Assembly: GCA_902493915.1 (NCBI GenBank)
Contig: CABUQY010000003.1
Location: forward strand, 1-39,973
DNA from: an uncultured Collinsella sp.
GTDB lineage: Bacteria; Actinomycetota; Coriobacteriia; Coriobacteriales; Coriobacteriaceae
DNA: 39,973 nucleotides
Reading direction: 5' to 3'
Below, piece after piece: positions 7,876 to 18,042 of the stretch; positions within the stretch are counted from its first letter, which is position 1; the number at the start of each line of letters is the position of its first letter. The notes beneath the pieces were generated by a model, which worked only from the letters and a program-made list of their open reading frames with translations, ran no database searches and was not told where the DNA came from. Made by a program: the position numbers and the translations under genes.

Positions 7876-8652
7876 CTATTCGCTCAGGGGGCGCAAGGAT
7901 GCTTCTTCGAAGTGGAAGACGCACAAGCCGCTCTCGATCTCAATGCATGCGCGGCCGCAATCGTCGACCGTTCTAAATATGCCTCGTGCCAGCTCGTCTC
8001 CAGCGGGGGAGCGGGCGATAACGTGCTTCCCGATCCAATTGAGGTGAGCGATATATTCGTCGTGGACGGGCGCGAGCGGACCGGCGTTTTCTTCCATGGC
8101 GTTGAGGCGCTCTGCCCAGGTATCTACAGCGTCTATAACTGCGTGATAGACCTCATCGAGGAGCATGTCGACGGCGGGAACGCTCTCGTTGAGGTCCGAG
8201 AGGCCAATTGCCGCCAGGCCGCCATCGGGCACCTCTTGGGGCGTGTAGTTTACGTTGACACCAATGCCGCAGACGGCGAAAGGTTTGCCTTCGTTATCTC
8301 GTGCGGCCTCGACCAGAATGCCGCCGAGCTTGCGTCCTCGCGCGACCAGGTCGTTGGGCCATTTGAGGCCAATCTCGATTGCAAGACCCTGCTTTTCGAG
8401 TGCTTCGAGCACCGCTAGGCCGCTGACGGCGGCAAGACCAGAGTACTTTGCGGGATTAACGCATGGACGCAGGACAATCGAAAGCAATAGGTTGCCGGCG
8501 GTTGAATCCCACTTGTGGCCGCGCCGGCCGCGTCCTGCCGTTTGCGCGCGGGCGGCAAGTCCTGTGCCGTGCGGCGCACCCTGTTTTCCTGCCTCGAGCA
8601 GGTCATCGTTGGTCGATCCGGTTACGTCGACAATCGTTAATTGGGCATCCAT
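7876..8652 (-). CDS. birA: biotin--[acetyl-CoA-carboxylase] ligase (BirA, class I without HTH)
   Basis: 258 residues. It activates biotin with ATP and attaches it to the AccB lysine. Motifs are GRGRRG (40-45), the biotinyl-AMP loop, KWPND (97-101), GGILVE and GIGVNVN, with a C-terminal SH3-like part. No N-terminal winged helix is present, so it is probably not a DNA-binding repressor. The ATG complementary to 8650-8652 is chosen because the protein then begins MDAQLTIVDVTGSTNDD, with AAGGAGG upstream. It is transcribed away from the fatty-acid operon that encodes its substrate AccB. Confidence 0.95.
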   Translation of the reverse strand: MDAQLTIVDVTGSTNDDLLEAGKQGAPHGTGLAARAQTAGRGRRGHKWDSTAGNLLLSIVLRPCVNPAKYSGLAAVSGLAVLEALEKQGLAIEIGLKWPNDLVARGRKLGGILVEAARDNEGKPFAVCGIGVNVNYTPQEVPDGGLAAIGLSDLNESVPAVDMLLDEVYHAVIDAVDTWAERLNAMEENAGPLAPVHDEYIAHLNWIGKHVIARSPAGDELARGIFRTVDDCGRACIEIESGLCVFHFEEASLRPLSE

Positions 8653-8746
8653 AGCGGCTGCTACCTCCTTATTGAATAAGTGAATGACGCAATGGTGTCG
8701 AGAGATAGACACAATGTGAAGCCTTTGTCGCATTTGGACAATTTAA

Positions 8747-8810
8747 TGTTAACACGTCAACAAAGACTGAAATGCGTTATCCTCTCTTGGTCGATGTAAA
8801 CACGTCAACA
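8747..8810. promoter_or_regulatory. paired palindromic operator candidates in the birA-fabH divergent region
   Basis: TGTTAACACGTCAACA (8747-8762) and TGTAAACACGTCAACA (8795-8810) differ by one base and are 48 bp apart. Each is an imperfect palindrome (12 of 16 positions in the first). They bracket a possible -10 (TTATCC, 8777-8782) and the second ends 5 nt before the fabH ribosome-binding site. They probably bind a repressor of lipid synthesis; no FapR or FabT gene is in the window. Confidence 0.6.
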
Positions 8811-8828
8811 ACTCAAAGGAGGTTAGTG

Positions 8829-9788
8829 ATGGGTTTCACGATTCTTGGAACAGGCTCGGCGCTTCCTGAACGCAGTGTTTCCAATGACGAGCTGTCTGAG
8901 TTCCTCGATACCTCGGATGAGTGGATTTTTACCCGCACGGGTATCAAGAGCCGCCACGTCTGCACCACCGAGTCACTTGACGACCTTGCCGTAGCGGCGA
9001 GTGAGCGGGCACTCCAGGTGTCCGGAATCGACGCGAGCCAGCTGGATCTGATCGTCTGCTCGACGACGACGGGTGACCACCTTGTTCCCGCTGAGGCGTG
9101 TGCCGTTGCTGAGCGACTAGGCGCGACGTGCCCTGCCTTCGATGTCTCGGCGGCTTGTGCCGGCTTCGTATTTGCGCTCGATGTCGCCGAGGGCTATATC
9201 GCCCGCGGTCGCGCCGAGCGCGTGCTTGTCGTTGCTGCCGAGCAGATGACACGCGCGCTCGACTGGACCGACCGTGCCACCTGCGTGCTCTTTGGCGATG
9301 GGGCAGGCGCCGCAGTGATTGAGGCTGGGGGAGACAGTCCCCTTGCCGTTGAGCTTTCGACGGCGCCCGACGTCGAGACGTTGCGCGTTCCCGGTCTGGT
9401 CGGTACCTCGCCGTTTAAGGCTTCCGCAGATAGCGCGAGCGTGCTGTCCATGAATGGCCGCCGCGTGTTCAAGTTCGGCGTCAACGCCATCTGCGACACG
9501 GTCCATAAGCTTGCGATCGATGCGGGCATTTTGGTCGAAGACATCGATCATTTTGTATTCCATCAGGCTAACGAACGAATCCTGAGCCAGGCGGTCAAGC
9601 GCCTGGGCGTGCCGGACGAGCGCGTGGTTCGCACGTTGCGCGAGACCGGCAACATTTCGAGCGCATGCATTCCGCTTGCCCTCGACCGGCTGGCAAACGC
9701 CGGTGCACTTCACACAGGCGACACCATCGCCTTGGTTGGATTTGGCGCCGGTCTGGATATAGGTGGCTATCTGCTTCGTTGGAAGTAG
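8829..9788 (+). CDS. fabH: beta-ketoacyl-ACP synthase III
   Basis: 319 residues, the usual FabH size. It condenses an acyl-CoA primer with malonyl-ACP to start fatty-acid synthesis. The catalytic triad is visible: Cys110 (DVSAACAGFVFAL), His245 (FVFHQANER) and Asn275 (GNISSACIPLAL). ATG 8829 follows AAAGGAGG at the best spacing, and the protein begins MGFTILGTGSALPE. It is the first gene of a ten-gene fatty-acid operon, with acpP 51 nt downstream. Confidence 0.96.
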   Translation: MGFTILGTGSALPERSVSNDELSEFLDTSDEWIFTRTGIKSRHVCTTESLDDLAVAASERALQVSGIDASQLDLIVCSTTTGDHLVPAEACAVAERLGATCPAFDVSAACAGFVFALDVAEGYIARGRAERVLVVAAEQMTRALDWTDRATCVLFGDGAGAAVIEAGGDSPLAVELSTAPDVETLRVPGLVGTSPFKASADSASVLSMNGRRVFKFGVNAICDTVHKLAIDAGILVEDIDHFVFHQANERILSQAVKRLGVPDERVVRTLRETGNISSACIPLALDRLANAGALHTGDTIALVGFGAGLDIGGYLLRWK

Positions 9789-9839
9789 TCGCACATAGGA
9801 AATAAAAACGCCCTAGGGCACAACCAAAGGAGAACTACC

Positions 9840-10076
9840 ATGGCAGATCAGAAGACCTTCGAGCGCGTTTGCGACGTTATCCGCGAGACCGCCGGTCTTG
9901 ACGATGTCGAGATGAAGCCCGAGTCCACGCTCGAGGAGATTGGTCTCGACAGCCTGGGCACCGTCGAGATCCTCGTTGCCGTCGAGGACGAGTTTGGCAT
10001 CCAGCTCGATACCGAGGAGAACCCCAAGACGGTCGGCGAGTTCGCCGATACGGTCGAGGCGGCATTGGAGAAGTAG
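9840..10076 (+). CDS. acpP: acyl carrier protein
   Basis: 78 residues, acidic, normal for ACP. Ser38 in the GLDSLGTVE motif is the phosphopantetheine attachment site. It carries the growing acyl chain between the Fab enzymes of this operon. Placed between fabH and fabK (2-nt gap to fabK), so translation is likely coupled. AAAGGAG precedes the ATG. Confidence 0.97.
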   Translation: MADQKTFERVCDVIRETAGLDDVEMKPESTLEEIGLDSLGTVEILVAVEDEFGIQLDTEENPKTVGEFADTVEAALEK

Positions 10077-10078
10077 AG

Positions 10079-11023
10079 ATGCTCAAGACTCCTCTCTGCG
10101 ATCTGCTCGGCATCGAAAAGCCCGTGTTCCAGGGCGGTATGGCCTGGATTGCCGATGCCTCGCTGGCGTCCGCAGTGTCCGAGGCGGGTGGCTTAGGCAT
10201 CATCGCGGCCATGAACGCCGACGCCAACTGGCTTCGCGACCAGATTCATGAGCTGCGCGCCAAGACGGATAAGCCCTTTGGCGTGAACGTCATGCTCATG
10301 AGCCCGTTTGCCGACGAGGTTGCACAGGTCGTGATTGACGAGCGAGTGCCGGTCGTCGTGACGGGCGCCGGCAATCCCGCCAAGTACATGAAGGCGTGGA
10401 ACGAGGCGGGCATCAAGGTCATCCCGGTCGTTGCCTCGGTGGCGCTGGCGCGCCTCGTGGCACGTCGTGGAGCCACGGCGGTTGTTGCCGAGGGTACCGA
10501 ATCGGGCGGCCATATTGGCGAGACCTCGACGATGGCACTGGTGCCGCAGGTCGTCGATGCGGTTGACATTCCCGTCGTAGCCGCCGGCGGTATTGCCGAC
10601 GGCCGCGGCGTGGCGGCCGCCTTTATGCTGGGCGCCGAAGGCGTGCAAGTGGGTACGCGCTTTCTGGTCGCAGACGAGTGCACCGTCTCGGAGCAGTACA
10701 AAGAGATGGTCCTGAAGGCCAACGACACCTCAACGCGTGCGACCGGTCGCTCGACGGGACATCCAGTGCGCGCCCTCAAGAGCCCCTTCACCAACGCCTA
10801 TGCCAAGAGCGAGGGTTCCGGCGCGAGTGCCGAGGAGCTCGGTGCTATGGGAACCGGTGCGCTGCGTAAGGCCGCCAAGGACGGCAACTACGAAGAGGGT
10901 TCGTTTTTGTGTGGACAGATTGCCGGCATGGTCAACGAGCGCCAGAGCGCACGCGAAATCGTTGACGACCTGGTCGATGGCGCCGAGCACGTCCTGAAGG
11001 GTGCGTGCGCATGGGTGGCGTAG
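10079..11023 (+). CDS. fabK: enoyl-ACP reductase II, FMN-dependent
   Basis: 314 residues of the nitronate-monooxygenase-like TIM-barrel family. It reduces enoyl-ACP in the last elongation step. Markers are PVFQGGMAWIADASLASAVS near the N-terminus, GVNVMLMSP, VVAEGTESGGHIG and PVVAAGGIADGRGVAAAFMLGA. FabK is the triclosan-insensitive alternative to FabI; no fabI is in the window. Its position directly after acpP and before fabD favours FabK over a nitronate monooxygenase. The 3' end overlaps fabD by 13 nt. Confidence 0.93.
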   Translation: MLKTPLCDLLGIEKPVFQGGMAWIADASLASAVSEAGGLGIIAAMNADANWLRDQIHELRAKTDKPFGVNVMLMSPFADEVAQVVIDERVPVVVTGAGNPAKYMKAWNEAGIKVIPVVASVALARLVARRGATAVVAEGTESGGHIGETSTMALVPQVVDAVDIPVVAAGGIADGRGVAAAFMLGAEGVQVGTRFLVADECTVSEQYKEMVLKANDTSTRATGRSTGHPVRALKSPFTNAYAKSEGSGASAEELGAMGTGALRKAAKDGNYEEGSFLCGQIAGMVNERQSAREIVDDLVDGAEHVLKGACAWVA

Positions 11024-11937
11024 CGTTTTTGTTTGCCGGCCAGGGTGCCCAGCACCCCGCGATGGGCGTCGACTTGATCGAGACATCGCCGGCGGCCGCC
11101 GAGGTGTTCGCCATTGCCGACGAGGTGCGCCCGGGGACCAGCGAGCAATGCCGGAGTGCCTCCAAGGAGGAGCTCTCGCAGACCGAGAACACGCAGCCGT
11201 GCGTGTTCGTTCACGACCTGGCAGCGGCTGCCGCCCTGCGTGAGCGTGGCGTGGTACCTGCCGCCTGTGCGGGATTCTCGCTGGGCGAGGTCGCCGCGCT
11301 CACCTTTGCGGGGGCGTTCGATACGCGAGCGGGCTTTGAGCTCGTGTGCGAGCGCGCGGCGCTGATGGCCGCGGCTGCCGAGCGCCATCCGGGCGGCATG
11401 CGCGCCGTCATCAAGCTCGATGCGGCGCAAGTCGAGGGCCTGGCAAAACAGGCCGGCGAGGACTGCTGGCCAGTCAACTACAACAGCCCACAGCAGACGG
11501 TTGTGGCCGGAGCGCCCGAGGCGCTGCAGGAGCTCGACGTCCTAGTAAAAGAGGCTGGCGGCCGCGCCATGAAGGTCGCGGTGTCGGGTGCATTTCATAG
11601 CCCCTATATGGCCGAGGCGACCTGTGGCCTTGCCGCATATATTGAGGCCGGTCACGCGCCGTCCCCGTTGCTCATTCCTGTTTTGGCAAATATGACAGCG
11701 GCGCCCTATCCGGCGGATCCCCAGACGGCATCGGATGTCTTGGCCAATCAGGTGAGCCATGCCGTACGCTGGGTCGATACGCTGCATGCTCTGCAGGATC
11801 AAGGCATCGACACATTTATTGAGGTCGGCCCCGGCAAAACGCTGTCCGGCCTGGTCAAGCGTACGCTGAGCGACGTTCGTGTGTATTCGTGCGAGACGGC
11901 CGAGCAGGTCGCAGCTATTGCCGACGAGCTCGCATAG
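11011..11937 (+). CDS. fabD: malonyl-CoA:ACP transacylase
   Basis: 308 residues. It moves malonyl from CoA to ACP. Motifs are FAGQGAQ (8-14; usually GQGSQ), the nucleophile Ser90 in GFSLGE and His196 in GAFHSPYM, with GPGKTLSGL near the end. The start may be ATG 11011 or GTG 11005; ATG is preferred for spacing to AAGG. It overlaps the fabK 3' end by 13 nt, a sign of translational coupling. The C-terminal region is normal in length. Confidence 0.95.
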   Translation: MGGVAFLFAGQGAQHPAMGVDLIETSPAAAEVFAIADEVRPGTSEQCRSASKEELSQTENTQPCVFVHDLAAAAALRERGVVPAACAGFSLGEVAALTFAGAFDTRAGFELVCERAALMAAAAERHPGGMRAVIKLDAAQVEGLAKQAGEDCWPVNYNSPQQTVVAGAPEALQELDVLVKEAGGRAMKVAVSGAFHSPYMAEATCGLAAYIEAGHAPSPLLIPVLANMTAAPYPADPQTASDVLANQVSHAVRWVDTLHALQDQGIDTFIEVGPGKTLSGLVKRTLSDVRVYSCETAEQVAAIADELA

Positions 11938-11967
11938 TCCACAGGGCTGTAACCCGAAAGGAATGAC

Positions 11968-12741
11968 ATGGGCAACTTGAACAATGGCGCGCTCGAGCGC
12001 AACGACTCACGTCGCGTGGCACTGGTCACGGGCGGCTCGCGGGGTATCGGCCGCGCCTGCGCTATCGGTCTGGCGGAGGATGGCTGCGATATCGCCGTCG
12101 TCTATGCCGGCAGCGTCGATGCGGCGCGCGAGACGTGCGACGCCTGCGAGGCGGCTGGCGCCACGGCGCGCTCATATCAATGCGACGTGGCCGACCCCGC
12201 TGCCGTCAACGCGTGCGTGGAAGCGGTCCTCAACGACTTTGGCTCCATTTGGGCGCTCGTCAACAACGCTGGCATCACCCGCGATGGCCTGCTCATGCGC
12301 ATGGGCGATGACGCCTTCGATCGCGTGCTCGATGTCAATCTTAAAGGAACGTTTAACACGACGCGCGCGCTCACCAAGACCTTTATGCGCCAGCGCGGCG
12401 GCTGCGTCGTCAACATGAGCTCGGTCGTGGGCCTGATGGGCAATGCCGGGCAAGCCAACTACGCTGCCTCCAAGGCGGGCGTGATCGGCCTGACCAAGGC
12501 GGTGGCGCGCGAGCTTGCGCCCCGCGGCGTACGAGTGAACGCGGTTGCCCCCGGGTTTGTCGAGACGGATATGACGGCAAAGCTCTCGGAGAAGGTGCGT
12601 ACGGTAACCGAGGAGCAGATTCCCCTTAAGCGTATGGCGCGCCCCGAGGAGGTGGCCGGCGTAGTGCGCTTTCTGGCGAGTGATGCGGCTGCCTACATTA
12701 CGGGTGAGGTCGTGCGCGTCGACGGCGGAATGGCGATGTAG
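11968..12741 (+). CDS. fabG: 3-oxoacyl-ACP reductase
   Basis: 257 residues, a short-chain dehydrogenase/reductase using NADPH to reduce beta-ketoacyl-ACP. The nucleotide motif is TGGSRGIG (21-28), with NNAG at 99-102, catalytic Ser152, Tyr165 (QANYAASKAG) and Lys169, and APGFVETDMT further on. The N-terminus is about 13 residues longer than most FabG (MGNLNNGALERNDSRR), but the ATG has a good AAAGGA upstream. A 30-nt gap follows fabD. Confidence 0.96.
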   Translation: MGNLNNGALERNDSRRVALVTGGSRGIGRACAIGLAEDGCDIAVVYAGSVDAARETCDACEAAGATARSYQCDVADPAAVNACVEAVLNDFGSIWALVNNAGITRDGLLMRMGDDAFDRVLDVNLKGTFNTTRALTKTFMRQRGGCVVNMSSVVGLMGNAGQANYAASKAGVIGLTKAVARELAPRGVRVNAVAPGFVETDMTAKLSEKVRTVTEEQIPLKRMARPEEVAGVVRFLASDAAAYITGEVVRVDGGMAM

Positions 12742-12780
12742 AAACCAGGGCCGAAGAACGGCTTGGATGAGGAGACCATG

Positions 12781-14028
12781 ATGGAACAGAGAGTTGCAAT
12801 CACCGGTATCGGTGCCGTGTCGCCGCTCGGCAACACCGCGCTTGCCACCTGGGCGGCCATGTGCGCCGGCACGTGCGGCATCGGCCCGATCACGCACTTC
12901 GATACCGATGCGTTTGCCGTCAAGGTGGCAGCCGAGGTCAAGGGCTTTGACGGCAACGAGTACTTTGGCAAGCGTGACGCCAAGCATCTCGACCCCTGCG
13001 TTCAGTTTGCGATGGCGGCTTCGGACGAAGCCATGCACGATGCGGGCTTTGATGTCGAAGGCGCCATCGATCGCGAGCGCCTGGGCGTCTACGTGGGCTC
13101 GGGCGTGGGCGGCATGACGACGCTCGTCGACAACGTCCATACGATTGCCGAACGCGGGCCCCGCCGCGCATCGCCCTATATGATCGCGATGATGATCCCC
13201 AACATGGCATCGGGCAATATCGCAATCCGCCACAAGGCAAAGGGCCCGACCCTGCCCGTGGTGACCGCGTGCGCAACCTCGGCCCATGCGGTGGGCGAGG
13301 CGTTCCGCGCCATCAAGCACGGCTATGCCGACGCGATCCTCGCGGGCGGCGCCGAGGCCGCAATTATCCCCGATGCCGTTGCGGGCTTTACGTCCTGCCG
13401 CGCATTGACCACCAACCCCGATTCCGCGACGGCCTGCCGTCCGTTCGATGCAGACCGCGATGGCTTTGTGATGGGCGAGGGCGCCTGTGTGCTCGTGCTC
13501 GAGAGCATGGAACATGCGCAGGCGCGCGGTGCGCACATTTATGCTGAGGTCGTGGGCTACGGCAACACCGATGATGCCTATCACATCACAAGCCCTGATC
13601 CCGAGGCTGCCGGCATTGCCCGCGCGATATCGCTGGCGGTGACCGAAGGCGACGTCAAGCCTTCCGAGGGTCTCTACATCAATGCCCACGGCACATCGAC
13701 CAAGCTCAACGATTCGTCCGAGACGGCGGGCATTAAGCGTGCGCTCGGCGAGGACGCGGCGCGCGCCGCGCACGTCTCGTCGACTAAGTCGATGACCGGC
13801 CACATGATCGGTGCCACGGGCGCCATCGAGGTCATGGCCTGCGCCATGGCGCTCGAGCAGGGCGTGGTGCCGCCGACCATTAACTACCACACGCCCGATC
13901 CCGCCTGCGATCTTGACTACACGCCCAATCGCGCGGTTCGCGCCGACCTTACCTGGGCGCTTTCGACCAACCTGGGCTTTGGCGGACACAACGCCGCCAT
14001 CGCGCTGCGTAGATATACGAGGAGCTAG
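12781..14028 (+). CDS. fabF: beta-ketoacyl-ACP synthase II
   Basis: 415 residues. It performs the chain-elongation condensation. Active-site residues are Cys164 (VTACATSAHAVGEA), His303 (NAHGTSTKLND) and His341 (KSMTGHMIGATGA). ATG 12781 is chosen since GAGGAG ends 6 nt before it; the adjacent ATG 12778 is an alternative. Length and motif order fit FabF better than FabB. The next gene, accB, starts 3 nt after the stop. Confidence 0.96.
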   Translation: MEQRVAITGIGAVSPLGNTALATWAAMCAGTCGIGPITHFDTDAFAVKVAAEVKGFDGNEYFGKRDAKHLDPCVQFAMAASDEAMHDAGFDVEGAIDRERLGVYVGSGVGGMTTLVDNVHTIAERGPRRASPYMIAMMIPNMASGNIAIRHKAKGPTLPVVTACATSAHAVGEAFRAIKHGYADAILAGGAEAAIIPDAVAGFTSCRALTTNPDSATACRPFDADRDGFVMGEGACVLVLESMEHAQARGAHIYAEVVGYGNTDDAYHITSPDPEAAGIARAISLAVTEGDVKPSEGLYINAHGTSTKLNDSSETAGIKRALGEDAARAAHVSSTKSMTGHMIGATGAIEVMACAMALEQGVVPPTINYHTPDPACDLDYTPNRAVRADLTWALSTNLGFGGHNAAIALRRYTRS

Positions 14029-14031
14029 AGC

Positions 14032-14505
14032 ATGGATTCCAAAAGACTTGCCGAGATAGCCGATGTTATGGAGGACCGCGGCCTCACGCGCGTACGCGTT
14101 GAGGAGCCCGATGGCACCGCGGTCGAACTCGAGCGAGCGAGCGCCGCGCAGCCGGTTGCCGTGCCCATGCCTATGCCGAGCGCTATGGCCGCTCCAGTTG
14201 CAGCTCCCACAGTCGCGCCTGCCGCACCGGAGCCCGCCGCGCAGACACCTGCCGCCGCACAGGAGCCCAAGGGCACCGAGGTGACCGCTCCCATGGTCGG
14301 CGTTTTCTATGCTGCCCCGGCGCCGGGCGACGAACCGTTTGTGCACGTGGGCTCCAAGGTCAAGGCTGGCGAGACCCTTTGCATCATCGAGGCCATGAAG
14401 GTTCTCAACGAGGTGACGGCCGAGGCAGACGGTGAGGTGCTCGAGATCTGCGTGGTCGACGGCGACCTCGTGGAGTTTGGCAGCTGTCTCATGAGGATCG
14501 GATAG
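14032..14505 (+). CDS. accB: acetyl-CoA carboxylase biotin carboxyl carrier protein
   Basis: 157 residues. Residues 1-36 are a small N-terminal domain, about 37-80 a Pro/Ala-rich flexible linker, and the rest the biotinyl domain with EAMK (120-123); Lys123 is the expected biotin site, modified by the divergent birA product. It shuttles CO2 between AccC and the AccDA carboxyltransferase encoded downstream. Short gaps to fabF and fabZ support one transcript. Confidence 0.96.
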   Translation: MDSKRLAEIADVMEDRGLTRVRVEEPDGTAVELERASAAQPVAVPMPMPSAMAAPVAAPTVAPAAPEPAAQTPAAAQEPKGTEVTAPMVGVFYAAPAPGDEPFVHVGSKVKAGETLCIIEAMKVLNEVTAEADGEVLEICVVDGDLVEFGSCLMRIG

Positions 14506-14514
14506 GTGATATCC

Positions 14515-14937
14515 ATGAACAAAGAAGAGCTCAAGAAGCTGTTACCGCATCGCGAGCCGATGCTTTTGCTCGACGAGGCCGAGCTGGTGGGCGACGAGGC
14601 CCACGGCAAGATCACGATCACGGGCGACGAGTACTTTTTGCAGGGGCATTTTCCGGGAAACCCGGTCGTCCCCGGCGTGATTCAGTGCGAGATGCTCGCC
14701 CAGAACTGCTGCGTGCTGCTGATGGGCGATGAGGAGGCGCGCGGCGCGACGCCGTTCTATACGAGCCTCGATAAGGTGCGCTTTAAGCGTCCGGTGCGCC
14801 CGGGCGACACGGTTGATCTGGTGTGCACCATCACGCGTGCGCGCGGGCCGTTCCGCTTTGCGACGGGTACTGCGAGCGTCAACGGTGAGGTTTGCTGCCG
14901 CGCCGATATGTCCTTTGCACTCATGCACGAAAGTTAA
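14515..14937 (+). CDS. fabZ: 3-hydroxyacyl-ACP dehydratase
   Basis: 140 residues, a single hot-dog fold. It dehydrates beta-hydroxyacyl-ACP. LLPHREPMLLLDE near the N-terminus and GHFPGNPVVPGVIQCEMLAQ carry catalytic His45 and Glu59. ATG 14515 is preferred over the in-frame GTG 14506 that abuts the accB stop, because AGGTGA sits upstream of it. It lies between accB and accC. Confidence 0.95.
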   Translation: MNKEELKKLLPHREPMLLLDEAELVGDEAHGKITITGDEYFLQGHFPGNPVVPGVIQCEMLAQNCCVLLMGDEEARGATPFYTSLDKVRFKRPVRPGDTVDLVCTITRARGPFRFATGTASVNGEVCCRADMSFALMHES

Positions 14938-14947
14938 GGAAGGCTTC

Positions 14948-16277
<1,330 letters not shown>

Positions 16278-16291
<14 letters not shown>

Positions 16292-18002
16292 AAAAGCGAA
16301 GACGGTCAACGTCCTCGAGGGACCGATGACCGAGTCGTGCGCCGAGTTTCCCGCGCGCCACGTGTTTATCAAGTGCCCGGAGTGCCGCCGCGTGATCGAT
16401 GAGGCGCGTCTGCACGACAACCTCGAGGTCTGCCCTCGTTGCGGAAAACACTTTCGCGTGAGCGGTCGCGCGCGCATGCGCATGACGGTTGACGAGGGCA
16501 CGTTTGAGGAATGGGATGCCAATCTGGCGTCGGAGGACTTCCTCTCGTTTCCCGGTTATGCCGACAAGCTCAAGAGCGTGAGCGAGCGTTCGGGCGAGCG
16601 CGATGCCGTTGTGTGCGGCAGAGGCAAAATCTGCGGTTGCGATACGGCGCTCTTCTTTATGGACGCCAACTTTATGATGGGCTCGATGGGTTCCGTGGTG
16701 GGCGAGAAGATCTGTCGCACATTTGAGCATGCGACCGAGCTGGGGTTGTCAGTTGTCGGCTTTACCGTTTCGGGCGGTGCGCGCATGCAAGAGGGCGTGA
16801 CATCGCTTATGCAGATGGCCAAGATTTCTGCGGCGGTTAGGCGCCACAGCGAGGCGGGCGGCCTGTATATCACGGTGCTCACCGACCCCACGACCGGAGG
16901 CGTAACCGCGAGTTTTGCCATGGAGGGCGACATTATCCTGGCCGAGCCCGATGCCCTGACGGCATTTGCCGGCCCGCGCGTGATCGAGCAGAACATGCAC
17001 AAGCGCCTGCCCAAGGGATTCCAGCGCTCCGAGTTTTTGCTGGAGCACGGCTTTTGCGATGCCGTTGTTCCGCGTGGCGAGATTGCGCTCACGGTAGGCG
17101 AGCTGCTGGCGCTGCACGAAGGGCACGCGCCCGGCCTGGGGGCACCGCATGAGATCGTGCATACGGGTCGCCGCGGCAAAAAGCTGGGACACTTGTTCAA
17201 GCGCTCGGCCGCACCAAAAATCGCGCTCGAGATTGTCAAGCAGACCCGCTCGGCAGATCGCACCACGGCAGGCGAGATGATCTCGCTGGGCCTGGATGGA
17301 TTTGTGGAGCTGCACGGCGACCGCTACTTTGGCGACGACGCTGCTGTGGTGGCTGGCATTGGCTGGAAAGACGGACGCCCCGTAACGGTCATCGCCATCG
17401 AGCGCGGCACCACGACCAAAGAGCGCATGCGTCGCAACTTTGGTATGGCACATCCCGAGGGCTACCGCAAAGCGCGTCGCCTGATGCGCCAGGCCGAAAA
17501 GTTTGGTCGACCGGTTCTGTGCCTGGTCGATACTTCGGGCGCGTTTTGCGGCATCGGTGCCGAGGAACGCGGCCAGGGTGAGGCGATTGCCCAGAACCTC
17601 ATGGAGATGAGCGGCCTTAAGACGCCGATTGTCTCGGTGGTGACAGGCGAGGGCGGATCCGGTGGCGCGCTGGCGCTGTCCGTGGCCGACCGCATCCTGA
17701 TGCTCTCGAGCTCGGCCTATTCGGTCGTGAGCCCTGAGGCCTGTGCGTCGATCCTGTGGAAGGATACCGAGCGCGCGAATGAGGCCGCCGAGGCGCTTAA
17801 GCTCACGGCTCCCGACCTGTTGGCGCTCGGCATCATCGACGGCATTGTTGACGATAGGGGTCTGTCGCATGAGGAGATCGCCGGTGCCGTCATGTCCTCG
17901 GCATTTGATGCCTTCGATACACTTGGGCGGCTCGACGACGCGACCCTCACAAACCTCCGCTACGAAAAGTACCGCGCAATCGGTCAGTACCGCACGATGT
18001 GA
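16278..18002 (+). CDS. accDA: fused acetyl-CoA carboxylase carboxyltransferase, beta plus alpha (AccD-AccA)
   Basis: 574 residues joining two subunits that are separate in most bacteria. The AccD half (about 1-290) has a zinc ribbon (Cys33, 36, 52, 55: CPEC, CPRC) and VSGGARMQEG (164-173). The AccA half (about 300-574) has ELHGDRYFGDD, NFGMAHPEGYRKA and GEGGSGGAL (457-465). Together they transfer CO2 from biotin to acetyl-CoA to form malonyl-CoA. The start overlaps the accC end; ATG 16284 is an alternative. It is the last gene of the fatty-acid operon. The stop codon lies inside a GGGACAG hairpin. Confidence 0.95.
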
Positions 18003-18027
18003 CAAGGGGACAGCCCGCATGTCACAT
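17997..18027. repeat. GGGACAG-type hairpin over the accDA stop codon
   Basis: ATGTGACA (17997-18004) pairs with TGTCACAT (18020-18027) around AGGGGACAGCCCGCA. It has the same conserved loop and variable stem as the other copies, here overlapping a gene end. Confidence 0.6.
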
Positions 18028-18042
18028 TGGGAAAGGCGTTCC

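Noticed and set aside
10079..11023. Nitronate monooxygenase instead of FabK
   Set aside because: The same fold family, but position between acpP and fabD and the lack of another enoyl reductase favour FabK.
12172..14346. 724-residue reverse-strand frame opposite fabG-fabF-accB
   Set aside because: It is the antisense of well-supported genes, rich in His/Gly/Ala/Arg, with no known domain.
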